Below, piece after piece: positions 1 to 13,189 of a DNA stretch of 64,000 nucleotides. Numbering within the stretch: the stretch's first letter is position 1; the number at the start of each line of letters is the position of its first letter. The translations under genes were made by a program, and so were the position numbers. The notes beneath the pieces were generated by a model. That model was not told where the DNA came from, made no database searches, and saw nothing but the letters and a program-made list of their open reading frames with translations. Source of the DNA: Nymphaea colorata. Lineage: Eukaryota; Streptophyta; Magnoliopsida; Nymphaeales; Nymphaeaceae. Location: positions 14,184,106 through 14,248,105 of the forward strand of contig NC_045141.1 in the NCBI RefSeq assembly GCF_008831285.2, written 5' to 3'.

Positions 1-996
1 GGAAGGGACATATACAATAAAGAGAACGCTCATCTGTGCAAAATAATCACCAAGGATGTAGTTAGCCATTCCTGCCCCAACTTTCTCTTAATTAGATAAC
101 CGTAGATGTGTGAACACTGAGATGCATAGCTATGAATACCTTTTTAATCTGCACTTTTCCTATTCCACTTTCATTGGAAATCTTTTACGCTAGACAGTCA
201 GTCTGAAAAACAGGTGTCTGAACAGGAACAGGAACTTGTTTATTTCAAAAATAGCTTGAGGGTCTTTCAGTGTTTTATGTAATAGACAAAGGTATTTTGG
301 CACATTCTCTGGTTAAGCAATATTTTCTGTTAGGAACCGTTAGAGAGGCAGTCATCTGTGAGTATACATGAAAACTCAAGGCCCAAGGGCCTCTATGTTC
401 AGATAAAAAGCTTCACTTTCAGCTTCGATTTGCCATTGTCACAAACCTTAAGTGCCTAATTGCAAATAAACTTCTCAATCAAGAGGACCACACCACATAC
501 AGTTTGGTGGACCATTCAAAAAAGCACAAGAATACAAGATATCAAGAAACCATATGGAAAAGCAACAGTTTGTGGTACATTTTTTGCTTACTGCATAACA
601 GAAACTTGAAACTAGCATCAAAATTTGTTTCTGTAACACAGTCGGGTGTGCCGAGTGACTTAGGCATTCAGATAAAAGTATGATACCCATTGAAATTAAA
701 TAACCAACACTAATTTGTCTATTTCAATGCCATTCCACTAAATTTAACAGTACTAAGGATTCTTTGATGAAGAGAAACTAAAAATGAGCGTCACACGGGT
801 AGATGGGTATACAATTGCACTTTAGTGTTGAATAGATCCTGAATTCTTACAGCATTAGAACAAAGCAAAACTCATTAGGGCCCTTTTTAGCAGAAGATGG
901 AAAACTTGTAGGCACAAATCAGCATATTTTTCCTGATAAGCACAAATTTGAGGTAGAAATAAACCACAAAAGGATGTTAAAGAAGAGATTAAATAC
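1..996 (-). other. Intron 3 (partial) of the ANTR6-like gene
   Basis: The donor GT of the third coding exon lies at 995-996 on the minus strand. No further conserved transporter segment is visible down to base 1, so this intron is at least 996 bases long. ORFs in it do not resemble known proteins. Confidence 0.6.
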
Positions 997-3263
997 CAGA
1001 ATTCTAGATAAAACAAGTCCTGGCAGAAAACCAGCTACAACAGGAACAAATGCTGTAGCTATGGACCAAGCAAAGACCCCAATCTCAAGAATTTTCCTGC
1101 ATTCATGATGAAGAAGCTCAGCAATAAAAGAATGAGTTTTACACATGGAAAACTATAAGCTCCTACTTTTTCTGCTGTTGAAAACAAGAAGTAGGAAGAC
1201 AAGCATGCAGAAATCAACTAGCATGTCCTTACACAAGCAAAAGACTACGTGACATATTTCTTTACTAAACCTTTATCAACATATAAACAGCATTTTTTAA
1301 AAAAAACAGAGGAGTGTGGTACTTACCATGCACAACCAATGCAGGCAAGAATGCACATAATGAAATGTGCTTCATCCTGTGACCCAGAATCAGTCTAAAG
1401 CACATCACAGGAGGGACTCTAATTTCTTATTGGATGCTTTCTTATTGTTAAATTGTTAATTTCTTTATCCTGACTAGTGTTGGTACAGACACATATCAAA
1501 CACTAGTTTGTTCATGGACAGGAGATTTTGCAGCATGGTTTTCTCTATTTCGTCCTTTCTTGCTTCCTTCACATCTGATAGACATGAAACATGTTTCCCA
1601 AGGCCAAAAGTCAACATGTCTCTTATCAAAGATTCAGAATCTCAGATAACCAGTTTTGGTAAAGTGAGTCATGAATCATGATATTAATGTATGACACCTA
1701 GTCACATAATGGTCCTGTAATCAATCAATTAGTAGATAATACAACACCAATACGGAATCTCTTGGTGGAACATCCACATGTCAATTGAAATTCTGGACAA
1801 ACATAAGCAATAAAGTATTATAATAAATGCCTTTTATCATTCAAGATCTTGAATATAAGAATGGTCATCAAAAGCTGGTTGTTGAACTACAAAATCCCAT
1901 TCCAGCTTCAAATGTCTATCAACGGATAGCATAAACATTAAAGATTTACCTGCCACCAAAAATTTTTGCCAACCACCCACCAGGTAACTGGCTCAAGGTA
2001 TATCCCCAGAAAAATGACGACTGCACTAATCCTGCCGTTGAGGAACTCCAACCAAATTGATGGGACATGGGAATGATGGCAACACTCAAGTTCACCTACC
2101 AACCAAGAAATCACAACATGAACTTCAAAAATTCAGGTGTCCTTTTGCACCAACCAGAACTAGAACATGTAAAAAGTTATAAAGCATGGTGCCAAATCCT
2201 GCAATAAGTACTTTCTTTACACTGGTCAGAGTTACACTGGTCAACAGTGCACAATTAGTTGGTGCAGAATTGGGCTAACCCACTATGGGAGGTACTTCAT
2301 ATGTGTACAATTTCAAATAATGCAAATAAATGGTGCAGCCTTTAGGGGGATGGTGGAATGTGCATACGTAATCATATTTCCTACAGGAATCAGTCGGCCT
2401 CAATCAGCCGATTTATCAAAGCGAGCCCCTTTTCATGGGTCCAGTTAAGCGAGATAGGTGTCGCATTTTCATGATTTTTTCAATCCTACAATTGCCAAGG
2501 GTGTTCAGTTGAAGTCGTTGAAGTCTCTGCATTAACTCCAAAAGCCCTGTCCCCCTGCCGCAGAGCTTTTCCAAGGTAGGCGGTCAGGGCTGACCCGGGT
2601 TTCCTGTCCGGGGAGGCCAATTAACTGGTTTGCTTCTTTAAGATTCCTCACAATTGAAGAAAACAAATAAAAAAATGTCCTTCACGTTAAAGCAATAAAC
2701 CTTGGCAATCGTTATCAAATTACTTGAACGAATTCTCTCTTCCACGAATTTTAGCTCATCGTTCTATCATCTGAACTGATAAGAACCGAAAGCAAAAAAC
2801 GCGCAGAAAATAAGCCAAACAGCAAACTCCAACTCACAGCAGCATATGAGAGAAGAAACCACACCTTATCCATATTACAGATGACGAACGCAAGCGAGGT
2901 AGTCCCGATGAGCTTGTAGCGTTGGGGCAGGCCCTTCCAAGGCGGCCATCTCCAATCCCCGCCCGCAACGGACGCCTCCGATGCTTCGCCTGGGACGGCA
3001 GGATCATCTTGTCCTCTTCGGAGAACCGGAACCTCTGGGCTCACCTCTTCTTCCGCGACTCCTCCTCCCTGACCTCTGTGGCCGGAGGCCCTCACCCTCG
3101 CGCCCCTGAACGAACTTGAACGGAAGCGGCACGGAGGAGGAGAAGCAGCAGCAGCAGCAGCAGAGGAGGAGGGGAAACATGACAGTTCGGGAACTCTTCT
3201 TGGGCGGAGTGTCTGTGGACAACCGAAGCCCAGATTTCTCGGCTGCAACAAGGAACTCGCCAT
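997..3263 (-). CDS. ANTR6: Plastid anion transporter, ANTR6/PHT4;5-like (5' three exons; 3' part beyond window)
   Basis: Coding exons read on the minus strand are 2865-3263, 1950-2095 and 997-1096; phases join without a stop to give 215 codons. The first about 95 residues are Ser/Ala/Arg-rich, typical of a chloroplast transit peptide. They are followed by a major-facilitator N-terminal block with LAFVICNMDKV, then VNLSVAIIPMSHQFGWSSS, LVQSSFFWGY, LSQLPGGWLAKIFGGRK and FLPGLVLSRIL. These match the plant PHT4/ANTR family of plastid phosphate/anion transporters (SLC17-related), closest from memory to the ANTR6/PHT4;5 branch. The start at 3263 opens the transit peptide and lies just downstream of a GA-rich leader. 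The next expected exon (beginning VGIGEGVSPS in relatives) is not present in bases 1-996, so that stretch is intron and the rest of the gene lies left of the window. The family role is anion/phosphate movement across plastid membranes. The subgroup name is less certain than the family. Confidence 0.85.
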
Positions 3264-3360
3264 AGGAACACAGGGAGAGTGAGAGAGAGAGAGAGCGAGG
3301 ATTGTCGAGCGGGAAATGGCGTTGGGGAAGGAAGACGTTGCGTGGAGGGGAGAGAGAGAG
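3264..3360 (-). promoter_or_regulatory. GA-rich 5' leader/promoter of the ANTR6-like gene
   Basis: Immediately upstream of the start at 3263 lie a GAGAGA tract (about 3272-3296) and a second one (about 3347-3360). GA/CT tracts near transcription starts are common in plant promoters. No TATA box was confidently placed. Confidence 0.35.
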
Positions 3361-3639
3361 CTAGAGAAGTAGAACCATGAAGGGACTGAAGACCGCCACG
3401 CTCAACCACACAACGTCCATTTTGGTTTCAAAGCTAGTGGGTCCCGCCAGGATTCTTTTAGGCCGGGTTTCCCATCTCAGGGCATGCCACGTGGACGCAG
3501 AGCGTCTCGACCTTGAGACTGTGAGACCCACAAGGTTGGGGTGCATCTTCATTTAATCGGCTGTTTGGATACGTTTCCATCTTCAATTAGCTACTTTTCC
3601 CACACCAGCCCCATAATAATCCTTTATTTTTACATGCAC

Positions 3640-4012
3640 AATGGGCCGAGCCAGCTCGAGCTTGACTCAAACTTGACTCTCCCATAAACGATTCAAACAC
3701 TAGTTCAAATATATGGACGAAATGTTAGACAAGTTGAGTTTGAGTTTTAAGAACTCAACTCGTTTAAACTCCACACATGCAATGAAGATTGAATTATAAT
3801 AAACAAATAATTAAACGGGTTAATTTAGATAAAAGAAATGAGACATGTTTAACATAAACAAGTTAAATGAGTCAAGTTCGAGCTCAACATTGTATTGTTG
3901 AGTCAAACTTGAGCTTGTTCTGTCAAAGCTCGACTTGAGTTCGGCTCGAGTTTTATCAGTCAAGTCGAGCTGGCTCAACTCGACCAGAGTCTGTGTGCAG
4001 CCCTGCCTACCC
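3640..4012. repeat. Foldback repeat rich in GAGCTCGA-type motifs
   Basis: The left end contains GAGCCAGCTCGAGCTTGAC. The right end contains GTCAAGTCGAGCTGGCTC, its near inverted complement, so the terminal regions are inverted repeats. The interior alternates CTCGAG/CTCAA-rich and AT-rich blocks. A similar CTCGAG-rich block lies at about 38637-38985 inside an RMC1 intron. This kind of dispersed foldback is familiar in plant genomes; I could not define an exact target duplication. Confidence 0.5.
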
Positions 4013-5319
4013 CACCCTATAAAATTCAAAGAAACAGTTCCTACTAGAATTAAACTGACAATGCCTCCATGACATCAATCAAAGCTCAAATACTTCATTA
4101 TGGAAGCCGACAGATGAATGTCTTTTAAAAACAGGTTCCATGATCAGATGTGTTGGCCGATATCCTGTTGGCTTGCATCCGGCGGATATTATTGCTTCCA
4201 TGAAGGTTTAGCTTAGTTTAACAGGAAACCGGTGTCCGTCAGACCCGGCCATAATTGCCTCCAATCAGTTCTGTTTTCCTTTTCGGAGACGTAAAATGCA
4301 GAGTCAATGGAGTCGAGCTAATAGTACAGCTGCCAAATGGGGGATGGAGAGCTTCATCGAGAAGAGAGATTAACGAGGTTAGTGTACAATTGTGGGAAAT
4401 ACAGACATATGGGAATGCATTCCATAGAATGAACTCGTAGGGTATGCATAGCTCGACGTTTTAAGATCAATTATCAATTGTTAATGCACATATGGTGCAT
4501 GTAAGCATTGGGATTTAAACGTGAAGTTGTTTGAAGCAAATAACATACATTGGATGAAATTGAAGTTCCAGTTAAGGCGACCATAAGACATGTTTTTAGT
4601 CATGGGGTGATGTTTTCCGCGTTTTGGCTATCCTGTTCCAAGTTTCCAACATAACTGATTATGCATTGATAACAACATTTGGACTGCAGAAATCACTTCG
4701 TTGAGGCAACGACAACGTGTTTAATGCAGCAAGGCGAGCTTCACGACGCTAAGAACTAAGGCTGCATCGCTCTAGCAGGTCGGCAGATGCTGCTGGCCAT
4801 TTTTACTTTGTCTGTATGTCTAGATGTTTCGACGTTAACAATGGGCACATGTTTCTGCCTTTGGATCTTTTCTTCGCCATTCTGCAACACATGCATGCTG
4901 CAGTGCATGCCCGTAAATAATTCCCATATTTGATTATTTCTCTTTGAATTAAGATAACAAATCAATTATGATTATGCCTTTTCCTTGCAAGAAGCAATCC
5001 TTGCTCACTGGCGAAACCACAGAAACCAAGAAAGAGGCAACTCATGCAAATAATAACATTTTCTCCCCATCAAAGCAGATTTAATTAACAATACCCACCA
5101 TTGTAGACATATCACTGTGTAAACTGGCGCTGAACATATACCAGAAATATGCATAATTGCATGCAGCATTGCACTATGTAATGCAAGAGGCATCCGAGTG
5201 CTGATGAATTAGAAAGGCATTTGGCATCTGGAAGTGCCATATTGGAGAAAATGATCAAGGACCAACACGGCCCCACCTGAAAAAATGGGATTGTAGAAAT
5301 ACCAAGTGTGCTCTTCACA
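4013..5319. other. Intergenic DNA, no gene seen
   Basis: This stretch lies between the foldback repeat and the stop codon of the EF-hand gene. It holds only short ORFs without recognisable similarity. The part next to 5319 should contain the 3' untranslated region of the EF-hand gene. Confidence 0.4.
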
Positions 5320-8300
5320 CTAATCAACAGGCACTTCAACATCCATCTTCAAACCAGATTTGCTGAGAACCTGAAAGATATCAATAATAGGTGAGAACCA
5401 TTACCAGTTAAGCTGTCAAAGCCCCAATCATGATTCCATATGTACATATATAATCACAAGGAAATCAACATATGGGAAACTCCTAAACCTTCAGACTTAA
5501 AATATATTGATGCTTTACACAAAATTGTTAGATAGACCAATCTAGAGATCGATCGGAACTTTAGAACAACAAATTACACATGACAGTCATCTAACTAAGC
5601 AGAACAAAAAAGTGTCCCAACATGCACATTAATACAGCCATTTCTATCTGTTGGGTTAAAAAAGTTAGGAATCCTGGAGTCTTTAGCACCGAAGTAGAAA
5701 AGGTTTTAGCAATTTTTGACAAAAGAGAGGGATCCAGGAATATTTATTATCGACTTCTTTCCTGTCCAGGTGACTGTACAAAGTCTACCTGAGTACAGGA
5801 AATTTAAATCTTGAAGTACCCAGTAAACTATTGCTGAAATTACATGGTTTTAGACATTGAAAAAAGTAAATTCACATACATGAATACAATTTTCTATATG
5901 TTCTGTACCAAACAGCCAATAAACTTTCTACCATCAAATTGCAGATCAAATATATTGTACCTGTTAAACTTCAGAGACGAGTACAAAAGAAGTAGATAAC
6001 GGAAGCATATAAATGCAGAAACATATATCTTCTGGTAACAGAGCCAGCAATAAAAGCAAAAAGACCAAATCATTAGAAAAACTTATTCAAAACCCCTCAA
6101 TGACTTCACGAAAGGCAAAAAATTGAACAAGATGTAGCAAATTGTAAAGATGACATGAAAAGCATGCAGAAGTTTCAACTAGACAAATGCAAGGCCCACA
6201 TTAGGGGCAGATGATAACAGCTTAGATTAATGCAACAGCTTAGATTAAGGCATCTCCAAAGCAGAATGAACATAAGTTTCAGCATAATCATTATAGTCAT
6301 GAATCACAGAGGTGGTTTATTCAAAGTTTTCTCTTTCAATAGTTTTTGCAATAATCTGGGTTTCATTTTCCTCGCATAAAGTTGCCAATCTAATCTTCCC
6401 CTACATCCACCAGATAAGTGATAAAGTCTCAAAACGGATCAAGAAAGCAGAGGGTAGAAGAAAAAGAAGACCATAAAATGAATACTCGTAATGAATTATT
6501 TCTAATAGAAGTTACTGCACTAGAACCCCAAGAAGAAAATTCCCATGAATCATGATTACCTTTACAAAATCATCCAGCATTAAGGTGCATCCTTTTGAGT
6601 AGCCAGCTTCCTCCAACAGATGAGTCAGGACATGCTAAACATGGACGGTAGGAAGGAAAAAATTAGCAACTCAAAAAAATAATTCAGGTCAGAAAACAGG
6701 AAAAGGAATTTTATAATTTGTGAACAGATGATGGTAATTCCAAGAACACCAACATCCCTCAAATGCAGAAACACTACATTAAAGCTGGAAATCTAAAAAG
6801 AAGACATAGTTGCAAGTTGTAAATATACAGTTATCAATTCTTGGATTTAGATCCGATCCTAATAGGCTGATAAGGTCCTTGTGGTGTGTGTATAAGGGCT
6901 GGCTTATTGTTTTTTATTCGTGTACTATAAGTCCTTGCCAGTTACATGTTTATGTTTAATGAGACCAGGGCACGCCCAGAACCCCTGAGGCTGCCGTCAT
7001 ACTGCTGGAGACTTCCCTCACTCTGTCTTCTCTTTTTCATGTTGGACAAATTTGGATGTTAAAATCTAAAATGGTATCAGAACCAACTAAGGTCTGGGAC
7101 AGTTTGCCCTCCGAAGGAGTGATGTTGGACACTTGTTTCCTACCACAAGTCAGAAATTTCTAGCTTTTTCTTCTCTTACATCAAATTGTTGATTCATTAT
7201 CTTTCTGCCTAATCTGCCCTAATTTTCTGAACTTTCCCTCATACAAAATATCTTCTTCCTAGACATTCAAAATTTTCTGTTCTCCTAACTGTCATCTAGT
7301 CTAAACATCTTTCCTTCCTTTAGTTGCATCCTTCATTCATACTTAATCTGATTTTTTCAAGCATGATATAATATCAAGTTTGCAGAGAAATCTGTCAAAG
7401 AAAGTAAAATCAGAGGTCCGAAATTGCGAAAAAATCAGATGTTCTTTAATTAAACATCTTTATATTTGTTCCTTCAAAATCAGACTCCTAGTTCTGTAGC
7501 TGTATTAGGGTCTGATTGAACTTCTCTTAGTCTCTGCCCAAGTAATCAAAATTGATCTTCAGCGCAGAAAAATGAAGAGAAAAAAGAGCAGGTTGACTTT
7601 ATTGTTTATTTTGCTGGAACCCTTTCTTTTCCAGACTGCCTGGAATATAGCTTAATCGTGCAAAGACTTTACAACATTGGAATGGTGATTCATGTCAGCA
7701 CGGCTATAGAAAGCTGTCAAGGTCAATCCAACTCCAGCACGGATGAACATGATCAGAATCGAGTATGCAGGTTCATGTGTTCCCAGTCTAACAAGAAGAA
7801 ATTAATATGGCATCATCTCCTTCACTCAACACAAAGTTAATCTGGCATACTACGAGATTTTTGCTTTAATGAAGCCTTTCATCCAACTGCCTTCTTCAAG
7901 TAAGGATAGCTAGATACAGGTATCCCATAAATTAAAATAGCACATACCCCAAAAAGTTATATAACAGAACAGCCAGCTAAGAGAAAATGCCTAGAACGTA
8001 AAGTTTGAATGACACAAGTTTTATGACTTCAAAGGCTATTTGTAATTCTTTAGTTCATATCTTCTTAAAAGGAATTAAACACTAAACTCCAAAGCATATA
8101 CGCTAGCATTTCACTAGTGCAGATCCAAAGGCTAACACATCATTTTGTAAATGGATAAAAAGGTATCATGCAATTATTCTGGAAATAAAGCAGCAACGAT
8201 TTTGTTCATTGACATTTTTAAAGTGATGATCCAGGTTGTCTGCAATAATACAGTAGTGAAGGCAATGATGATAGCTACATTATGACTTTTGGTCTATTTG

Positions 8301-9741
8301 AAATTTAAAGTCCTTTGCTGCTTCTGTTCTCTTGTTTCAAAAATCAACTTGGAGCATCACATTTCAAAAATCTAGTTGTAATTATACAAGAAAAGGGTAC
8401 TAATTTCAAATTGTTGTTCCATTTAACTTGTGTAAATTCTTAGGATACAAAGCAAAATCACAGCCCACAGCACAAAGCCACAAACTATTACTAAAGAGAT
8501 TGTAAGAATTTAGGTTCCTAAATGTATTTTGAATGACATGTAGGACCTAACATGATGGAAAATAAATCCCTCTACTTGGCATCAGAGATTCAGCAACTAT
8601 AGGACTTCGAAACATATCATCATAATGTTCTGCAACATTAAATATTCTACAGCCTACAGGAGCTGTAAATAGATTGTAGGCACACAGTTACTACCTCCCT
8701 TTGCTGTTCGGAGATGAATGGACCAGTCAGATCTCTAAGAACTTCCAGTATGTCATTGAATGCTACTCTTCCATTGCAGTCTGAATCATAAACTCTGAAG
8801 ATGACTGCAATACAAATCATAATGCAATAATCAACCGAAAAAGGGTAGAAACGGTCATTGCAATCAACAGATCTCATTGAACTGGGATGTACAGAAGAGA
8901 ATGTCACACCGACTACAATGAAAAACCAAAAATAACAATGAAGAAAGAAGAAAAGAATTGCATAAAGCACTTCCCACATAAGTTTTCTTCAAGAAAGATT
9001 GTCCCTACATTCAATCTTCTGCTGGGGACTTGCACGAGAACTAAAGGATGATAAGAACGCAACAAAATCTTTGAAGTTCAATCCATTGATCATTGGCAAC
9101 AACCTCTGAAATTCAATATAATAGAAATTACAATAAATGTTAGCATCATTGGAGTCTGCACCTTCGAGAAAAGAGGTCCTTAAAGCTATAACTACAAAAG
9201 CAGATAAAGAATTTGTTTTCAGAACTTCTACAAAAGGAGATCAAATCATGGGACAGCTAACAGTTACATCAACAGGAAAGTGTGATCCTAGTGGTGTTTC
9301 ATATTTTCTAAAGTCGCACCTGCCAGCTCGTCTTATATTTATATTGAAAAATATTGATAAAATGCTAGGCGATGAAATTAGGTCCACTTTCTTGTTAAAA
9401 ACTTAAAACACAACCTTGAAAATTGCAAGGAGAACAAACCTGTGAAAGTGGATTAAGGGCAAACTCAGGTATCGAGAGACACTCATCTGCTGATATGAAA
9501 CCCTTTCCATATCTATCAAGCTGGCAAAATCTTTTATAGAGTGAAACAATCTCTTGCTGTGAAACTAAACCGATTCCCACAAACAAAAAAGTGAATCAGA
9601 AAGCACACTTGAGCAACTGCATGAATAATCGAACAAACAGAGAAAGCATAAATTAAGTCTGATGCACATACAGAGATTATGGCAATATTCCTGGACTTCT
9701 TCAATGTCATACTGAGTGAGCATCGAAGAAGTGGTCCCCAT
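5320..9741 (-). CDS. Calcineurin-B-like EF-hand protein, 175 aa, complete
   Basis: Coding exons on the minus strand are 9672-9741, 9440-9564, 9009-9105, 8695-8804, 6560-6634 and 5320-5370. Lengths 70, 125, 97, 110, 75 and 51 stay in phase and give 175 residues plus stop, the length I recall for the Arabidopsis calcineurin-subunit-B-like EF-hand protein (At3g18430). The protein opens MGTTSS, a good N-myristoylation signal (Gly2, Ser6). The clearest calcium loop is residues 104-115 (D-S-D-C-N-G...D). A degenerate loop sits at 40-51 (D-R-Y-G-K-G...E). The C-terminus is KMDVEVPVD. The family are small calcium sensors related to the calcineurin regulatory subunit; the plant target is not established here. 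A non-coding leader exon ends at 9964 and splices to 9751, ten bases before the ATG. The fourth coding intron (6635-8694) carries retroelement sequence. Confidence 0.9.
6835..7085 (+). mobile_element. LTR-retrotransposon remnant: LTR-like sequence plus primer-binding site
   Basis: TGGTATCAGA at 7072-7081 is the standard plant primer-binding site complementary to the 3' end of initiator-methionine tRNA. The preceding about 230 bases look like an LTR, with a TATAAGG promoter-like motif near 6891 and a CT-rich stretch before the site. No gag/pol coding sequence follows and no second LTR was identified, so this is a truncated or TRIM-like copy. It lies in the fourth coding intron of the EF-hand gene, in the opposite orientation. 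Confidence 0.45.
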
Positions 9742-9963
9742 TCTTCAAGATCTACAAAAACCGGAAAATATTTCAAAATTCTAAAAAAACTCAATAATCA
9801 CCACAACCACCATTTTGCACTAAAATTCCCACTTCTCAGCCATGATTGCTACAATTACGGCATGGACATTGGAACAGCCCTTGCTTTTATGCTATTGTTA
9901 CCAATAAATAAAAGAATGGGGAGGTGATGCATGAAGAGAAAATATGAAAACTGTTAATGTTAC

Positions 9964-10070
9964 CTCAGCATAGGAGTTGGCACTGGGGAAGGAGAGTGAA
10001 AGGGGAAGTGTACTAGAAGCAGGGAAGATAATCTTAGTAAAGTGAACGAGGTTTCCTGGTAGCACAACTT
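9964..10070 (-). other. Probable non-coding first exon of the EF-hand gene
   Basis: A donor reading CTGAG|GTAACA occurs at 9964/9963. An acceptor TTTTTGTAG|ATC occurs at 9752/9751, leaving ten leader bases before the ATG at 9741. The upstream limit of the exon is a guess. Confidence 0.4.
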
Positions 10071-10079
10071 CACGACCCC

Positions 10080-13000
10080 TTAGGTCCTTCTAGGTATTTG
10101 CAATCAAACGCCGAACATTTGATAACCGCTATTTTGAGAACTTTCTCAAGTGCAAATGAAGTGATTTTGGTGAGTATTTGGATTCACGACTGCACAGTTT
10201 TCATGATTTCGGAACCATTTTCAGATTTTCAAAATTCGACTTTTATTTAGTCTTCTGTTGCTGGTATGCAGGCATAACCTCATAATCTGAAAAATGCGAA
10301 AGGAAACTTCAATCCGTCTTCTGTGTGCCGGCGTTATCACCAAGGAAAAATAGATGCAGCCTTTAATGCTATGATTCTTTCTCCAAGGATAGAGAAATCA
10401 CGCTTCAAATGGAAAACGTGGGCATACTTCTTAAAAGAAAAAGCAGTAACAATGTACGATTGAATTATTCGGCAATTCATTCAGTTTTTCCACGCAAAAA
10501 AAAGGTTGCGAAATAGTTTGAATCAAATCCCAGTTCTCGTGAATCCCATGAACAGCAAAATTTCAGTCGAGTCCCAGTTCTTGTGAATCGAATGAGAAGC
10601 AACAGCATCAGTTAAGTCCCAGTAATTGTGAATCAAATGACCAGAAATTACCTGAAGAACTCAAGAATCACAAACGAAGGAGAGACAGGGAGCAGCCCGC
10701 ATTAGTATAGTTCCTTAATATCCTGGATTATCCACATTAACACGAGTTTGTCCGAAACCGCTCATGGGCAACCCACAAAAAATCATGAAACTGACTCGCT
10801 GAGGAAAGACCACAGATACCGGAAATGGCAGAGGGTGGTCAGCCGGCTCAACCGAAAACCTACAAAAGCATTGGAATTCACGCCAATCAGAAAGTTACAG
10901 AACACGCAACTGACGCCGACGCAACTGGGATGACAAAGACAGACCTCTCTCTCTCTCTCCTGACATCCGTCAACTCCCAGGAAAAGATCAATGAAGGGAC
11001 AAGTAAATCGATTTCGATCATTTTTTACGTGCGAAAACTTCGAGAAAAATTTTCAGTTTCGCTCATTTCTAAAAGAGCTTTTGCATATCTATCTACCGTT
11101 AGAAATTATGTTTCGCTCATTTCTAAAAGAACATCTGCATATCTACCAATCTATAGTTTAGAAATTATGAAAATAACATCTTTTGTAGGCAAAAAAATCC
11201 ATAATCTGGTATACTCATTTACTTGAATCTAATAATCTCGACAACAGTAAAAATGGTTGTTCACTGTTTGTGAAGTTAAATTTAACTGTTTAATTTATTG
11301 GAGATTTGTCAGAAGAACAAAATTTTTATTCGTTTGAAAAATATGCTCACGTTTGAACAGATTAATAATTAAATCTTTAAACACTGCAATTCAAGCAGCT
11401 AAATATAGTTTACTATTATTATTATTATTATTAAAACAATTTTTTACCCATTTGGAAGTTAAGCATGTTTTTGTAAAACAATCATTTATCAATGAAATTC
11501 GTAATAGTTTAACGGCTGCATGTGCATCACACATGTATATTATCAATCATTTGATGTTTTCCGAAGCAAGACCATAGTTATGATTGATCTTTTTGATAAA
11601 ATAATGTTATATGTGGTTCCGTGTGAGCAATTTGACTGTACTACTTCCAATCAATTCACATAATTTAATCTTTATTTAAACTACATATTTCATAAAACTC
11701 TACATGCATTACGTGGGTTGATTATGATTCATTCAATCCACTTTATTGCCGGCTTATAAAGTATTACATATAAGATATTTTCAAAATTGTCATATGTTTC
11801 TTTAAAAAAATATATTTGTACATATAGTGCCTTCTAAATCATCAATTAAGTTGGCACAATATGTGGCGTGCGTATAATTAACTTATATAGACGTCATGGT
11901 TACACAATTTGAATGTTCTATAGACAAAAAACACGACAACTAAAATCTGCTGGCGTTCTAATGTCGCCACTAAAAAATTTAAAAACTATCACAGGGAAAA
12001 AACCATAAAAATGTTGTTCAAACCATCAAAAGTTGTTATTATACTATAAATTATCGTTACTATGTGGCATGGCGCTTTAATTGTTACTTCTTAGCCATCC
12101 AAATGATAGGGTATGGGCATGGCACTAGTTCAATAACTTTAATGTTTTAAGGGGCACGTATATATATAAACAACCAAATCTATAAAATTATTAACATAAA
12201 AGTAAGTAAAGTTTGTGAGGATGGTGTGGGCAACTGCCCCCCACACTAGCTACCATGTAGCTCTGCCACTAGAGTATGGGTATGGGAAGCGGTACGAATA
12301 CAGTAATTTTTAAAATTTAATGATACAGGAATACTATATATATATATATATATGTGTGTGTGTGCAGAATTTTACAAAAAAAATATGCAAAATTAATAAA
12401 AAAACAGGTTCTAAAAATACAAAACAAGTGACTATAAAGTTTAAATTTCGGAACATTCATCCATTTCTTTTTAAAACAAGATGATTAACCAATTGAATTA
12501 TTCGTGTCATATATTTAAAAGGGTAACAGCAGATGCAAAGAATGTCTTGCCCATCAAACAACCCCTTATGAGTCTACCATTTCTGATAGCAAAAAAAAAA
12601 TGTTTTTTGATCGTATTGTTATTTATCGGCTGTCATATTGCAAACAATTGCTTAATTTAAAAGATATTTTCTTCTAAAAAAAGTAATATGTGGAACATAT
12701 CCATAAGGTTTGTCGGCACAAACACTTGTTAAAATAAAGTTCTTAATAAGTAATGCGTACAAGTAATGCAGTCGTTAGGACGCAACCATATTAGAAACTT
12801 GCATTTATTATAGGTGCAGACATGTTGCTTAAGTAGAATATGTATATTTGAAGGGATTGCATATTTATTAAAAGGTGTATAAGAAAAAAAAAAACCTTTA
12901 TCATAACCAAGTTAAACTTACAAATATAAGCAAGAAGATGTTTCATAGGAAAAAGAAAGAAGATATTTTTAACATTTTTCATGACCAAATTAGAATTTAC

Positions 13001-13120
13001 ATTTATAAAATTAACAAGATGGAGGGTTAATTTTTTCGCAAAAAGTAATATTTATTCAGAGGGACTGTTTGGCAACGAGAATGACAACAAACTATTCCAT
13101 GAACCTTCTCTGAAGATAGA
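10080..13120. other. Repeat-rich AT-rich intergenic DNA, no gene seen
   Basis: Only short ORFs without family features are present. Small landmarks are an ATT run at 11413-11433, a TA run at about 12338-12352 and homopurine/homopyrimidine stretches. The piece at 12228-12270 resembles the right-hand ends of hAT-type elements elsewhere in the window (CTCTGCCACT) but has no defined partner. Confidence 0.4.
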
Positions 13121-13176
13121 GGCAGGTTTACCGTGCACTATATTTTGGGGCAGGTTTACCGTGCACTATATTTTGG
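13121..13176. repeat. Tandem duplication, 28-bp unit x2
   Basis: The 28-base unit beginning GGCAGGTTTACCGTGCAC occurs at 13121-13148 and 13149-13176, with a partial third start at 13177. The array abuts the target duplication of the adjacent hAT-like element. Confidence 0.85.
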
Positions 13177-13189
13177 GGCAGGTTCATGA

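Noticed and set aside
3004..3409. Overlapping minus-strand frames across the ANTR6-like first exon
   Set aside because: They are shadows of the transit-peptide exon in other frames; the poly-Cys, poly-Leu and poly-Ala runs arise from one GCA/CAG-type trinucleotide repeat.
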